From Sphingomonadales bacterium (GTDB lineage Bacteria > Pseudomonadota > Alphaproteobacteria > Sphingomonadales > Sphingomonadaceae), in the NCBI GenBank assembly GCA_004292705.1, contig RDXA01000173.1, forward strand, positions 1 to 5,318: 5,318 nucleotides of DNA, given 5' to 3'. The notes beneath the pieces are model-generated. The model worked only from the letters and a program-made list of their open reading frames with translations. It had not been told where the DNA came from and searched no databases. Below are positions 1 to 5,311 of the stretch, piece by piece. Position numbers and translations under genes: made by a program. Within the stretch, counting starts at the first letter, position 1. Each line of letters starts with the position of its first letter.

Positions 1-1098
1 AATGCTGATTTCTCCGGCGTGGTCACGATCTCGACGCCCGGCGGCAGCTTCAGCTATGCAAGGGGACTGATGGCAGGGCCGGACAGCGCGGCTATCACCC
101 CGGCAGCCCAGTTCAATCTGGGGTCAGCCGGAAAGATGTTCACCGCCGTTGCGGTTGCCCAGCTGGTTGACGCGAACAAGGTCAGGCTTGACGATCCGAT
201 CGGCGCCTATGTCGACGGCCTCTCGACAGAGGCCAGCGTGGTGACCATTCGCCAGTTGCTGACCCATAGCGGGGGCCTCGGCAACTTCTTCTCTCCCGAA
301 AACCTGGCGCGCCTCCAGGCTGCGAAAAGCCTGTCGGATCTCAAGCCGCTGATCACCGACGAAAAGCCGATGTTCCCGCCGGGGTCGCGGTTTCAGTATT
401 CCAATTCGGGCTTTCTGTTGCTGGGCCTGATGATCGAGCGGGTGTCCGGGGAAACCTATGCTAACTATCTGGCGCGGCGCATTTTTGCGCCATCGGGCAT
501 GACAGCATCGAGCCTTGCGCCCGCCCCGCCTGTGCAGCGCGCAATCGGGCTGACAAACCTCCCCGAACTGCTGATGCCCCCACCTGGCGGTGGCCTGCCG
601 CCCGGTGGTGGTCCGCCGCCCGGACCGCCCCAGGGACCGCCGCCCGGACCGCCGCCGGGAGCACCGGGCGAGCCCGGTGCGATGCTGATGCCGCCGCTCG
701 GCCCGCTCCGCCCGGCTGCGGAAGCCGCTCTTATCGGAAACTCAGCAGGCGCATCCTACAGCACAGGCCAGGATATGGAGCGCTTCTTTGCCGCGTTTCT
801 TGCCGGACAACTCACAAGCCCGGCAATGCGCGACATCCTCATGTCGCAGCAGATCGAAGTGGCGCCGGCCAGAGATGGCAAAGCGGCAATCGTCCACGGC
901 CTCGGCTTTGGAGTTGGCACCTATCAGGGGCACCGGTGGACGGGGCATAATGGCGGCACGCTGGGCGTGAATGTCGAGATGATGACCTTTCCCGACGATC
1001 AGACGACCATCGTCATCATGGCCAATCGCGATCCGCCCATGGCCATGGCCCTGATGCAGAAAGTGCGGTCATTCCTCTTCGGTGGAGCGGCCTGCTAG
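1..1098 (+). CDS. Serine hydrolase, beta-lactamase class C / PBP-like family (5' end cut by window)
   Basis: The reading frame is open from base 1 and reads N-A-D-F-S-G-V-V before the GTG at 19. ADFSGVV is the usual first strand of this fold, so the gene is 5'-truncated by the window and the GTG at 19 is not the true start. Numbering from that GTG, the nucleophile motif SxxK is S36-A-G-K39 (bases 124-135), the second motif is Y127-S-N129 (397-405), and the third, KTG-equivalent motif is H310-N-G (946-954). The segment after the insert, SAGASYSTGQDMERF, matches the family's typical S-x-G-x-x-S-T-x-x-D element. The family includes esterases, D-aminopeptidases, DD-peptidases and class C beta-lactamases; substrate cannot be read from the sequence, and the HNG motif fits esterase/peptidase-like members better than true beta-lactamases. 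Export is likely for this family, but any signal peptide lies outside the window. A Gly/Pro-rich insert spans residues 187-219. The gene ends in TAG and faces the glycosylase gene convergently. Confidence 0.9.
   Translation, partial: NADFSGVVTISTPGGSFSYARGLMAGPDSAAITPAAQFNLGSAGKMFTAVAVAQLVDANKVRLDDPIGAYVDGLSTEASVVTIRQLLTHSGGLGNFFSPENLARLQAAKSLSDLKPLITDEKPMFPPGSRFQYSNSGFLLLGLMIERVSGETYANYLARRIFAPSGMTASSLAPAPPVQRAIGLTNLPELLMPPPGGGLPPGGGPPPGPPQGPPPGPPPGAPGEPGAMLMPPLGPLRPAAEAALIGNSAGASYSTGQDMERFFAAFLAGQLTSPAMRDILMSQQIEVAPARDGKAAIVHGLGFGVGTYQGHRWTGHNGGTLGVNVEMMTFPDDQTTIVIMANRDPPMAMALMQKVRSFLFGGAAC
610..657 (+). repeat. 12-bp in-frame tandem repeat (four units) inside the serine hydrolase gene
   Basis: Four consecutive 12-bp units begin at 610, 622, 634 and 646 with the shared core GG(A/T)CCGCC followed by GCC/CCA-type bases; a degenerate fifth unit starts at 658. 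They encode G-P-P-P, G-P-P-Q, G-P-P-P, G-P-P-P and then G-A-P-G. The period is a multiple of three, so unit gain or loss would keep the frame. The units sit in a longer Gly/Pro-rich stretch (bases about 577-717) that begins with PPPGGGLPPGGG. Confidence 0.8.
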
Positions 1099-1135
1099 CA
1101 GCTCGCCGAAAGACCGCGATGAGAATGTAGAGACA

Positions 1136-1161
1136 GGGTTTCGGGAGCGAGCCCCGAACCC
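1136..1161 (+). terminator. Terminator-like hairpin after the serine hydrolase gene
   Basis: A GC-rich inverted repeat starts 37 bases after the hydrolase stop. The left arm is GGGTTTCGGG (1136-1145), the loop is AGCGAG (1146-1151) and the right arm is CCCCGAACCC (1152-1161). About nine pairs form with one bulged T. No T-run follows, so it is not a canonical intrinsic terminator. It may protect the transcript 3' end or help Rho-type termination. The structure is seen; the function is inferred. Confidence 0.35.
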
Positions 1162-1197
1162 GCTGACGACTGCGACTGTGTGGGAAGAATCAGCCTT

Positions 1198-1279
1198 CGT
1201 CATCTCTGCGAAAGCTGGGACCTAGGGCTTCAAAGTGCCGCGCTTGCCGCCCTGGGCCCCAGCTTTTGCTAGGGTGACG
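1198..1279. repeat. REP-like imperfect palindrome in the convergent intergenic region
   Basis: Two 31-base arms, 1198-1228 and 1249-1279, form an imperfect inverted repeat around a 20-base spacer. Both arms open with CGTCA on their own strand, share the core GC(G/A)AAAGCTGGG and end near AGGGC. This resembles the dispersed intergenic palindromes with GTCATCCC-GCGAAAGC-GGG sequence that are common in sphingomonad and other alphaproteobacterial chromosomes. Its place between two converging genes is typical and would let it act as a two-way transcript barrier. Only one copy is visible here, so its repetitive nature is inferred from resemblance. Apart from this and the hairpin at 1136-1161, I see no gene in 1099-1351. 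Confidence 0.6.
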
Positions 1280-1351
1280 GTAGGGGCAGGTACGGGGTCG
1301 ATTGCTGAACGGCAGCTTCTGGGCTGAAAATGTAAGAACCGGACATACCCC

Positions 1352-1975
1352 TCAAACCGGTTCACGACTTGTCGAGTAGTAGTGCCAGGTAAAGATCGCC
1401 ATGGCACCGCGCTGCGGGGACCACGGTTCGGCCAGCGTGCGGGTGGCCTTTTCCGCTGGGCGTTGCTCCAGCCCGAGCAGGCGCTTCACCCCTTCCTGCA
1501 CCGCCAGGTCGCCTGCGGGCCAGATATCGGGTCGGCCTTCGGCGAACAGCAGGTAGATTTCCGCCGACCAGCGCCCGATCCCCTTGATCCGGGTGAGCAG
1601 CGCGATGGCTTCTTCGTCATCGGCGGGAAGGGTATGGAAATCGAGTTCGCCTGCTTCAACCAGCTCACACAGCGAGCGCGCATAGCCTTGCTTCTGGCGT
1701 GACAATCCGCAGGCGCGCAAAGTCTCGAAATCGCGTGTCAAAAGACACCCCGGCGTAAAGTCTGGCCCCAGCTCTGCCTCCAGCTTGCGCCACATCGAGG
1801 CCGCCGCCGCGACCGAGACCTGCTGGCCGACAATGGTGCGCAGCAGCGTGACAAAGCCGCGCTCGCGCAGGCGCGGTTCGGGATAGCCGATGCGCGCAAG
1901 CTCCGCCGCCAACCGCGGCTCGCGCGCGGCAAGAGCATCAAGGTCACTGCGCAATCTTTCGGCGCTCAGGCCCAC
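1352..1975 (-). CDS. DNA-3-methyladenine glycosylase, AlkA-like HhH-GPD family
   Basis: This is a monofunctional DNA base-excision repair glycosylase that would remove alkylated purines such as 3-methyladenine. With the GTG at 1975 as start the protein has 207 residues, a normal length for bacterial family members lacking the N-terminal domain of E. coli AlkA. Visible hallmarks are the R46-T-I-V-G-Q-Q-V-S54 segment, the helix-hairpin-helix R129-I-K-G-I-G-R-W136, and W152-P-A-G-D-L-A-V with D156 as the expected catalytic aspartate. No Cys cluster for an Fe-S centre follows, which separates it from the Nth/MutY branch. I chose GTG because AAGGA lies 8 bases upstream of it; a TTG at 1981 adds two residues but leaves only 2 bases after the same AAGGA. 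The gene diverges from the ferredoxin gene and converges on the hydrolase gene. Family assignment is firm; exact lesion range is not known. Confidence 0.93.
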   Translation of the reverse strand: MGLSAERLRSDLDALAAREPRLAAELARIGYPEPRLRERGFVTLLRTIVGQQVSVAAAASMWRKLEAELGPDFTPGCLLTRDFETLRACGLSRQKQGYARSLCELVEAGELDFHTLPADDEEAIALLTRIKGIGRWSAEIYLLFAEGRPDIWPAGDLAVQEGVKRLLGLEQRPAEKATRTLAEPWSPQRGAMAIFTWHYYSTSREPV

Positions 1976-2080
1976 TCCCAATTTCCTTATCTTGCCTTGC
2001 GCCTGAGAGTATCATAGCAGCCGTGCCGCACTCTCACAGCGCATATTCTTGCGCCCAAGCCCAAAAAGGAACACCGATCC
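1976..2080. promoter_or_regulatory. Divergent promoter region with a 7-bp inverted repeat
   Basis: This gap separates the minus-strand glycosylase from the plus-strand ferredoxin operon, so promoters for both are expected here. TGAGAGT (2004-2010) and ACTCTCA (2030-2036) form a perfect 7-bp inverted repeat with a 19-base spacer. Directly inside its left arm, 2011-2016 reads TATGAT on the minus strand, a good -10 hexamer for the glycosylase, though the matching -35 is poor (CTGTGA, 3 of 6 at 17-bp spacing). No convincing plus-strand promoter was found. AAAAAGGA at 2063-2070 is the ferredoxin ribosome binding site. Confidence 0.4.
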
Positions 2081-2398
2081 ATGCCCAGACTGGTCGTCAC
2101 CAACCGCGAAGGCGCCACCAGCGAGATCACCGTCGGCGACGGTCTCACAGTGATGGAAGCGATCCGCGACAATGGCTTTGACGAACTGTTGGCGCTGTGC
2201 GGCGGATGCTGTTCGTGCGCGACGTGCCATGTGCATGTCGATCCGGCCTTTGCCGACAAGCTGCCGAAGATCAGCGAAGACGAGGACGACCTGCTGGAAT
2301 CGAGCGATCACCGCGCGCCCACCAGCCGCCTGTCGTGCCAGATTCCCTTAACCGCCGAGCTTGACGGCCTGCACGTCACGATCGCTCCGGAAGATTGA
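2081..2398 (+). CDS. [2Fe-2S] ferredoxin, adrenodoxin/putidaredoxin type
   Basis: This is a small soluble electron carrier of 105 residues, the normal size for the family. The cluster ligands are C40, C46, C49 and C86, in the spacing C-x5-C-x2-C-x36-C of vertebrate/bacterial-type [2Fe-2S] ferredoxins that serve cytochrome P450s, ring-hydroxylating oxygenases or Fe-S biogenesis. The loop reads C-G-G-C-C-S-C-A-T-C, so C43 and C44 are two further, non-ligand cysteines. The acidic helix S65-E-D-E-D-D70 is the expected docking surface for a reductase. The ATG is preceded by AAAAAGGA with about 10 bases of spacing. It is the first gene of the plus-strand run. Its redox partner is not in the window: no P450, oxygenase or ferredoxin reductase is nearby. 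It lacks the isc neighbours (iscS, hscA, hscB) expected of the Isc ferredoxin, so I give no symbol. Confidence 0.93.
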   Translation: MPRLVVTNREGATSEITVGDGLTVMEAIRDNGFDELLALCGGCCSCATCHVHVDPAFADKLPKISEDEDDLLESSDHRAPTSRLSCQIPLTAELDGLHVTIAPED

Positions 2399-2424
2399 TA
2401 CCGGACGGGGCGGGGTGCAGTCCG

Positions 2425-2793
2425 GTGGACGCTGACCTCGCCCGTTTCCTGCGCGACGAATTGGGCCATGCGCCCGAGGGCGCGGGCGGCCAGTGGACCG
2501 TCAGCGGCCCGGTCTGGCTGTGGCAGGGCAGCGATGGCGCGCCGGCCAAGGGCTCGTGGTATTTCCTGACCATCGATGGCGAGACCGCGCAAGGCATCCG
2601 CGCAGGCGCGGTCAACGCTGCCGCGTGGGGCTCGGTCTATGTCGAGGCGACCATCGGCGCCACCACCTGGCGCACCTCGCTGTTTCCTTCGAAGCAGGTC
2701 GGCGGCTGGCTGCTCCCGCTCAAGGCCGCCGTGCGCAAGGCGGAAAAGATCGCCGAGGGCAGCGTGATCGAGGCGGTGCTGAAGCTGGGGTGA
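2425..2793 (+). CDS. DUF1905 domain-containing protein
   Basis: A 122-residue cytoplasmic protein of unknown function. The recognisable DUF1905 signature is in the second half: W45-Y-F-L, W68-G-S-V-Y-V-E-A, T84-S-L-F-P-S-K90 and L97-P-L-K-A-A-V-R-K-A-E107, a small beta-rich domain ending in a helix. No signal peptide, membrane helix or metal-binding cluster is visible. The frame extends upstream to a TTG at 2395 that overlaps the ferredoxin stop, but that TTG has its purine-rich GGAAG only one base away. The GTG at 2425 has GGGG about nine bases upstream, so I prefer it with moderate certainty; the choice changes the N-terminus by 10 residues. The gene lies 26 bases after the ferredoxin and 48 before the cysteine synthase, in one probable operon. 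Molecular role unknown. Confidence 0.82.
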   Translation: MDADLARFLRDELGHAPEGAGGQWTVSGPVWLWQGSDGAPAKGSWYFLTIDGETAQGIRAGAVNAAAWGSVYVEATIGATTWRTSLFPSKQVGGWLLPLKAAVRKAEKIAEGSVIEAVLKLG

Positions 2794-2841
2794 GGGACTT
2801 CGGCGTTGCGGCCCGCATCCCAAGCGCCTAATTCACCTCCC

Positions 2842-3876
2842 ATGAACATCACCCGACCCTTTGGCGACACGCTCGCTCTGATCGGCAATACTCCGATGGT
2901 GCGCCTCGCCGGTCCCAGCGCAGCGGCAGGCTGCGACATTTACGGCAAGTGCGAATTCGCCAACCCCGGCTCCTCGGTGAAGGACCGCGCGGCCTTGTGG
3001 ATCATCCGCGATGCGGAAAGCTCCGGCGCGCTGCAGCCCGGCGGCACGGTGGTCGAGGGAACGGCCGGCAACACCGGGATCGGCATTGCGCTGGTCGCCA
3101 ATGCCAGGGGCTACAAGACGATCATCGTCATGCCCGACAACCAGTCCAAGGAGAAGATGGACACGCTGCGCGCCTTGGGTGCGGAGCTCGTGCTGGTGCC
3201 GCCGACCAAGTTTGCCGACGCCGGCCACTTCGTCCACACCTCGCGCCGTCTGGCCGAGGAAACGCCGGGTGCGGTGTGGGCCAACCAGTTCGATAACATC
3301 GCCAACCGCCGCGCCCATATCGAGGGCACCGCGCCCGAAATCTGGGAGCAACTCGGCGGCCGGTTGGATGGCTTTACCTGCGCGGCAGGCACCGGGGGAA
3401 CGATCGCCGGAGTGGGGCTGGGCCTCAAGGCCTTTGACGAGACCATCCGCATCGCGCTGACCGATCCGCACGGCGCCGCGCTGTACAACTACTATGCGCA
3501 TGGCGAACTGCGCGCCGAGGGGTCTTCGGCCGCGGAAGGGATCGGGCAGGGGCGGATCACCGCCAATCTCGAAGGCGCAGCCATCGATACCCAGTATCGC
3601 GTCAGCGATGAGGAAGGCCTCCAGTGGGTCGAGCGGTTGCTGAAGGACGAAGGCCTGTGCCTCGGCCTGTCCTCCGGAATCAATGTGGCCGGCGCGGTCA
3701 TGCTGGGCAAGGAACTGGTCGCGGAAGGCCGGCCCAATCCGCAGGTGGTGACGATCCTGTGCGACACCGGATTCCGTTACCTCTCGACGCTCTACAATCC
3801 CGAATGGCTGGCGGCGAAGGGCCTGCCGGTGTTTGACTGGCTGACCGGTCCGGGCGCGGGTGGAGCAACCGCATGA
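2842..3876 (+). CDS. cysK: Cysteine synthase A-type PLP enzyme (O-acetylserine sulfhydrylase)
   Basis: A cytoplasmic fold-type II PLP enzyme, expected to make L-cysteine from O-acetylserine and sulfide. It has 344 residues. Seen in order: I14-G-N-T-P-M-V-R-L22; N41-P-G-S-S-V-K-D-R49 with K47 as the PLP Schiff-base lysine; the substrate loop T74-A-G-N-T-G79; N148-Q-F-D-N152; the phosphate-binding loop G183-T-G-G-T187; S277-S-G-I-N281; and C307-D-T-G310 where the pyridine-nitrogen contact usually lies. The loop is TAGNTG rather than the textbook TSGNTG; the E-G-T-A-G-N-T-G form is usual in the longer alphaproteobacterial cysteine synthase A subgroup, so it is not a defect. No CBS regulatory domain follows. 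The ATG at 2842 lacks a Shine-Dalgarno; a TTG at 2806 preceded by TGAGGG would add 12 residues of unconserved look, so ATG is preferred. The stop overlaps the next start (ATGA). A cystathionine beta-synthase-like role cannot be excluded. Confidence 0.93.
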   Translation: MNITRPFGDTLALIGNTPMVRLAGPSAAAGCDIYGKCEFANPGSSVKDRAALWIIRDAESSGALQPGGTVVEGTAGNTGIGIALVANARGYKTIIVMPDNQSKEKMDTLRALGAELVLVPPTKFADAGHFVHTSRRLAEETPGAVWANQFDNIANRRAHIEGTAPEIWEQLGGRLDGFTCAAGTGGTIAGVGLGLKAFDETIRIALTDPHGAALYNYYAHGELRAEGSSAAEGIGQGRITANLEGAAIDTQYRVSDEEGLQWVERLLKDEGLCLGLSSGINVAGAVMLGKELVAEGRPNPQVVTILCDTGFRYLSTLYNPEWLAAKGLPVFDWLTGPGAGGATA

Positions 3877-4307
3877 GCAGACTTTCGTGGCGCGATCGGT
3901 TGCGGCGGATGAATCAGCGCAGCCTGTTTGGCCCCGGCGCGAGCCTTGGCCCTGCGACAGTCAACGAGCTTGCGACCGAACCCGAGGATGTCTCGGCCAT
4001 GGGCAGCGCGCGCGTCGAGGCGGTGCAGCGGCTCCAGGTCGGGCTGTTCGGGATCGGGGCGATGGTGCTGCTGGTTGGGCTCGCGAGCATTATCGGCGGG
4101 CAGGCCGAGCGCAATGATCAGCTTGCCGTGCCCGAAGCCGCGCCCACCACCGAGCCAAGCGCCCCGCCAGCGCAGGCCAATCCGCTTGCCGATGCGGGGG
4201 TCGTGCCCGATATCGCCGCCCAGCCAAGCCCGTCGCCTGCGCCGCCCCCGCTCGACCTGCCCCCGCCACGGCCCGCCGCCCCGGTTGATGCTCCGCCGTC
4301 GCAGTAA
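3873..4307 (+). CDS. Hypothetical single-pass membrane protein with Pro/Ala-rich tail
   Basis: I do not recognise the family of this 144-residue protein. The N-terminal part is basic (R3, R7, R9, R11, R12, R16) and one hydrophobic helix spans about residues 56-75 (VGLFGIGAMVLLVGLASIIG). By the positive-inside rule the first 55 residues are cytoplasmic. The tail from about 77 onward is rich in Pro and Ala, likely disordered, and would be periplasmic. The start overlaps the cysK stop as ATGA and has GGTGGAG (3859-3865) seven bases upstream, so translation is probably coupled to cysK. Its 3' end overlaps the next gene by 20 bases. The coupling to a lipoprotein gene suggests the two products work together in the envelope; this is inference. 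Low-complexity composition will make homology searches noisy. Confidence 0.75.
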   Translation: MSRLSWRDRLRRMNQRSLFGPGASLGPATVNELATEPEDVSAMGSARVEAVQRLQVGLFGIGAMVLLVGLASIIGGQAERNDQLAVPEAAPTTEPSAPPAQANPLADAGVVPDIAAQPSPSPAPPPLDLPPPRPAAPVDAPPSQ

Positions 4308-5070
4308 GGCGCTCGCGGGCCTGCTCGTCGCGCTGGTCGGGCTGGCCGGGTGCGACGATGCGCCTGCGGCTTCGGCACCATCACAGCCGTCGTCGCCGAC
4401 CGTTGGGCTGGGTCTGATGACGAGCCTGCCGCTCTACTGGCCGGTCGGCGCGGGTATCGGTGCCATCGCCGATGGGCGTGGGGAATTGCCTTGGCAGCGC
4501 ACTGCGCTGGAGCAACGCTTTGCGATCACGCCACTCGATACGCTTTCCGCCATTCCCGGCCTGTCCCCTGATGCACCGCCAACCGATCCGCTGGCGGGAT
4601 TGGATCGGCTGGCGGTGATCCAGCCACGAGGGCTTTCCCCGGCTGACAATGTCGCGCTTGATGTCTGGGTGCGCCAAGGGGGGCGGCTGCTTCTGGTGCT
4701 CGATCCGGCGCTGACCGGGCATTACGACCTGCCGCTGGGCGATCCGCGGCGACCGGTCGACTCCGCGCTCATTCCCCCCGTGGTGGCGCGCTGGGGCATG
4801 GCAATCGGCTTCGACGAGACGCAGGACGAGGCAGTGATCAATGCCCGGCTGGAAGCTGTCGCGCTCCCGCTTGCCTTGCCGGGGCGGATGACCGTGGTCG
4901 ACCCGGCAGCGGGACAATGCACAGTGCTGGCACAGGGTGCAGCGGCGCGTTGCCGGGTCGAGCAGGGTCAGGTGACGGTAATCGCCGACGCTGCGATTTT
5001 CGAGCATCAGGAGCTTGCAGGCGAGGACGGAACGGGGTTGCAGGCCGTGGTTGCCGAAGCTCTGCGATGA
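4288..5070 (+). CDS. Lipoprotein with GldG/DUF4350-like domain
   Basis: A 260-residue predicted lipoprotein. The N-terminus has a basic n-region (R3-R-R-S-K7), a hydrophobic core (residues 8-18) and a perfect lipobox L19-A-G-C22. D23 at position +2 would favour retention in the inner membrane by the E. coli rule, which may not hold in alphaproteobacteria. The mature part resembles the periplasmic domain of GldG / ABC_transp_aux and DUF4350 proteins: T45-S-L-P-L-Y-W-P52, then V110-I-Q-P-R-G-L-S-P118, N121-V-A-L-D-x-W-V128 and G131-G-R-L-L-L-V-L-D-P140, a Rossmann-like, glutamine-amidotransferase-like fold without catalytic residues I can identify. No GldA/GldF ABC genes are present here. I chose the ATG at 4288 because it begins the signal peptide exactly; it has no Shine-Dalgarno and lies within the previous gene, so coupling is likely. 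The frame stays open further upstream, but that part is an Arg/Pro-rich shadow. Domain call is moderate. Confidence 0.8.
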   Translation: MLRRRSKALAGLLVALVGLAGCDDAPAASAPSQPSSPTVGLGLMTSLPLYWPVGAGIGAIADGRGELPWQRTALEQRFAITPLDTLSAIPGLSPDAPPTDPLAGLDRLAVIQPRGLSPADNVALDVWVRQGGRLLLVLDPALTGHYDLPLGDPRRPVDSALIPPVVARWGMAIGFDETQDEAVINARLEAVALPLALPGRMTVVDPAAGQCTVLAQGAAARCRVEQGQVTVIADAAIFEHQELAGEDGTGLQAVVAEALR

Positions 5071-5311
5071 CAGGCACGGGAAAATGCGGGCGCGGCGGGA
5101 CTCGGAGTCGGGCCGACGCGGGAAGGGCATGGAAATACTCGTTTTGTTCCGCAAAAATCAGGGATTTACCGGAGAAATGCGCGGCAATCGGAAGGGGCTA
5201 TAGAGCGGTATTTTTTATCTAAATCAATCTTTTGCCAAGTTTTCCCGTTAAATCCCCGAAAAATCCCTTCCATCCCCGCTTCTTCCCCGATATTACCGGG
5301 ATCCATCAGAC
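5071..5311. promoter_or_regulatory. Noncoding leader region upstream of a presumed mraZ/dcw cluster
   Basis: This 241-base gap has two parts. The first (5071-5130) is GC-rich with small palindromes such as GACTCGGAGTC (5100-5110), and shows no T-run that would make a clear terminator for the upstream operon. The second becomes AT-rich from about 5200 (ATTTTTTATCTAAATCAATC), as expected of a promoter region, and leads into the phased TCCC array. I could not identify a convincing -35/-10 pair. No short coding frame with a start and ribosome binding site stands out. Confidence 0.45.
5241..5289. promoter_or_regulatory. Phased TCCC array, probable MraZ operator
   Basis: Five TCCC units begin at 5243, 5253, 5264, 5273 and 5284, spaced 10, 11, 9 and 11 bases, so they fall on nearly the same face of the helix. 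Read on the minus strand they are GGGA repeats. E. coli MraZ binds direct TGGGN repeats separated by 5 bases, that is, one per 10 bp, so this fits an MraZ autoregulatory site. The array ends 22 bases before the ATG at 5312. The array is seen directly; the MraZ link is inference from known biology. Confidence 0.55.

Noticed and set aside
2198..2229. Extra cysteines (C43, C44) in the ferredoxin cluster loop, possibly a novel metal site
   Set aside because: C44 is common in bacterial members of the family, and as far as I recall the CGGCCSC form also occurs in alphaproteobacterial ferredoxins, so it is not evidence of a new cofactor.
2308..2823. Minus-strand 171-residue frame opposite the DUF1905 gene, with a near-perfect ribosome binding site (GGAGGTGA) nine bases before a TTG
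   Set aside because: The product is Arg/Ala/Gly-rich with no recognisable domain and mirrors the DUF1905 gene and the ferredoxin end. The Shine-Dalgarno match is most likely chance, though the lack of a site for cysK on the plus strand makes it noticeable.
3061..3078. TAGNTG in place of TSGNTG in the cysteine synthase, possibly an inactive enzyme
   Set aside because: All other active-site motifs including K47 are intact, and this variant fits the longer alphaproteobacterial cysteine synthase subgroup.
2833..3501. Minus-strand 222-residue frame opposite cysK
   Set aside because: The plus strand encodes an unmistakable PLP enzyme; the antisense product has no recognisable motif.
3928..4287. 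A plus-strand frame open from 3928 continuing into the lipoprotein gene, giving a 380-residue protein
   Set aside because: The first 120 residues are Arg/Pro/Ser-rich and lie out of frame over the membrane protein gene, while residue 121 begins a textbook lipoprotein signal peptide. The upstream part is a high-GC shadow.
5090..5130. GC-rich palindromic stretch after the lipoprotein gene as an intrinsic terminator
   Set aside because: The best arms are short (GACTC/GAGTC with almost no loop) and no T-run follows, so a terminator call is not supported.
4381..5154. Minus-strand 257-residue frame opposite the lipoprotein gene
   Set aside because: It is full of Arg, His and Gln with no domain pattern, while the opposite strand has a clear signal peptide and domain. 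It is typical antisense shadow in GC-rich DNA.
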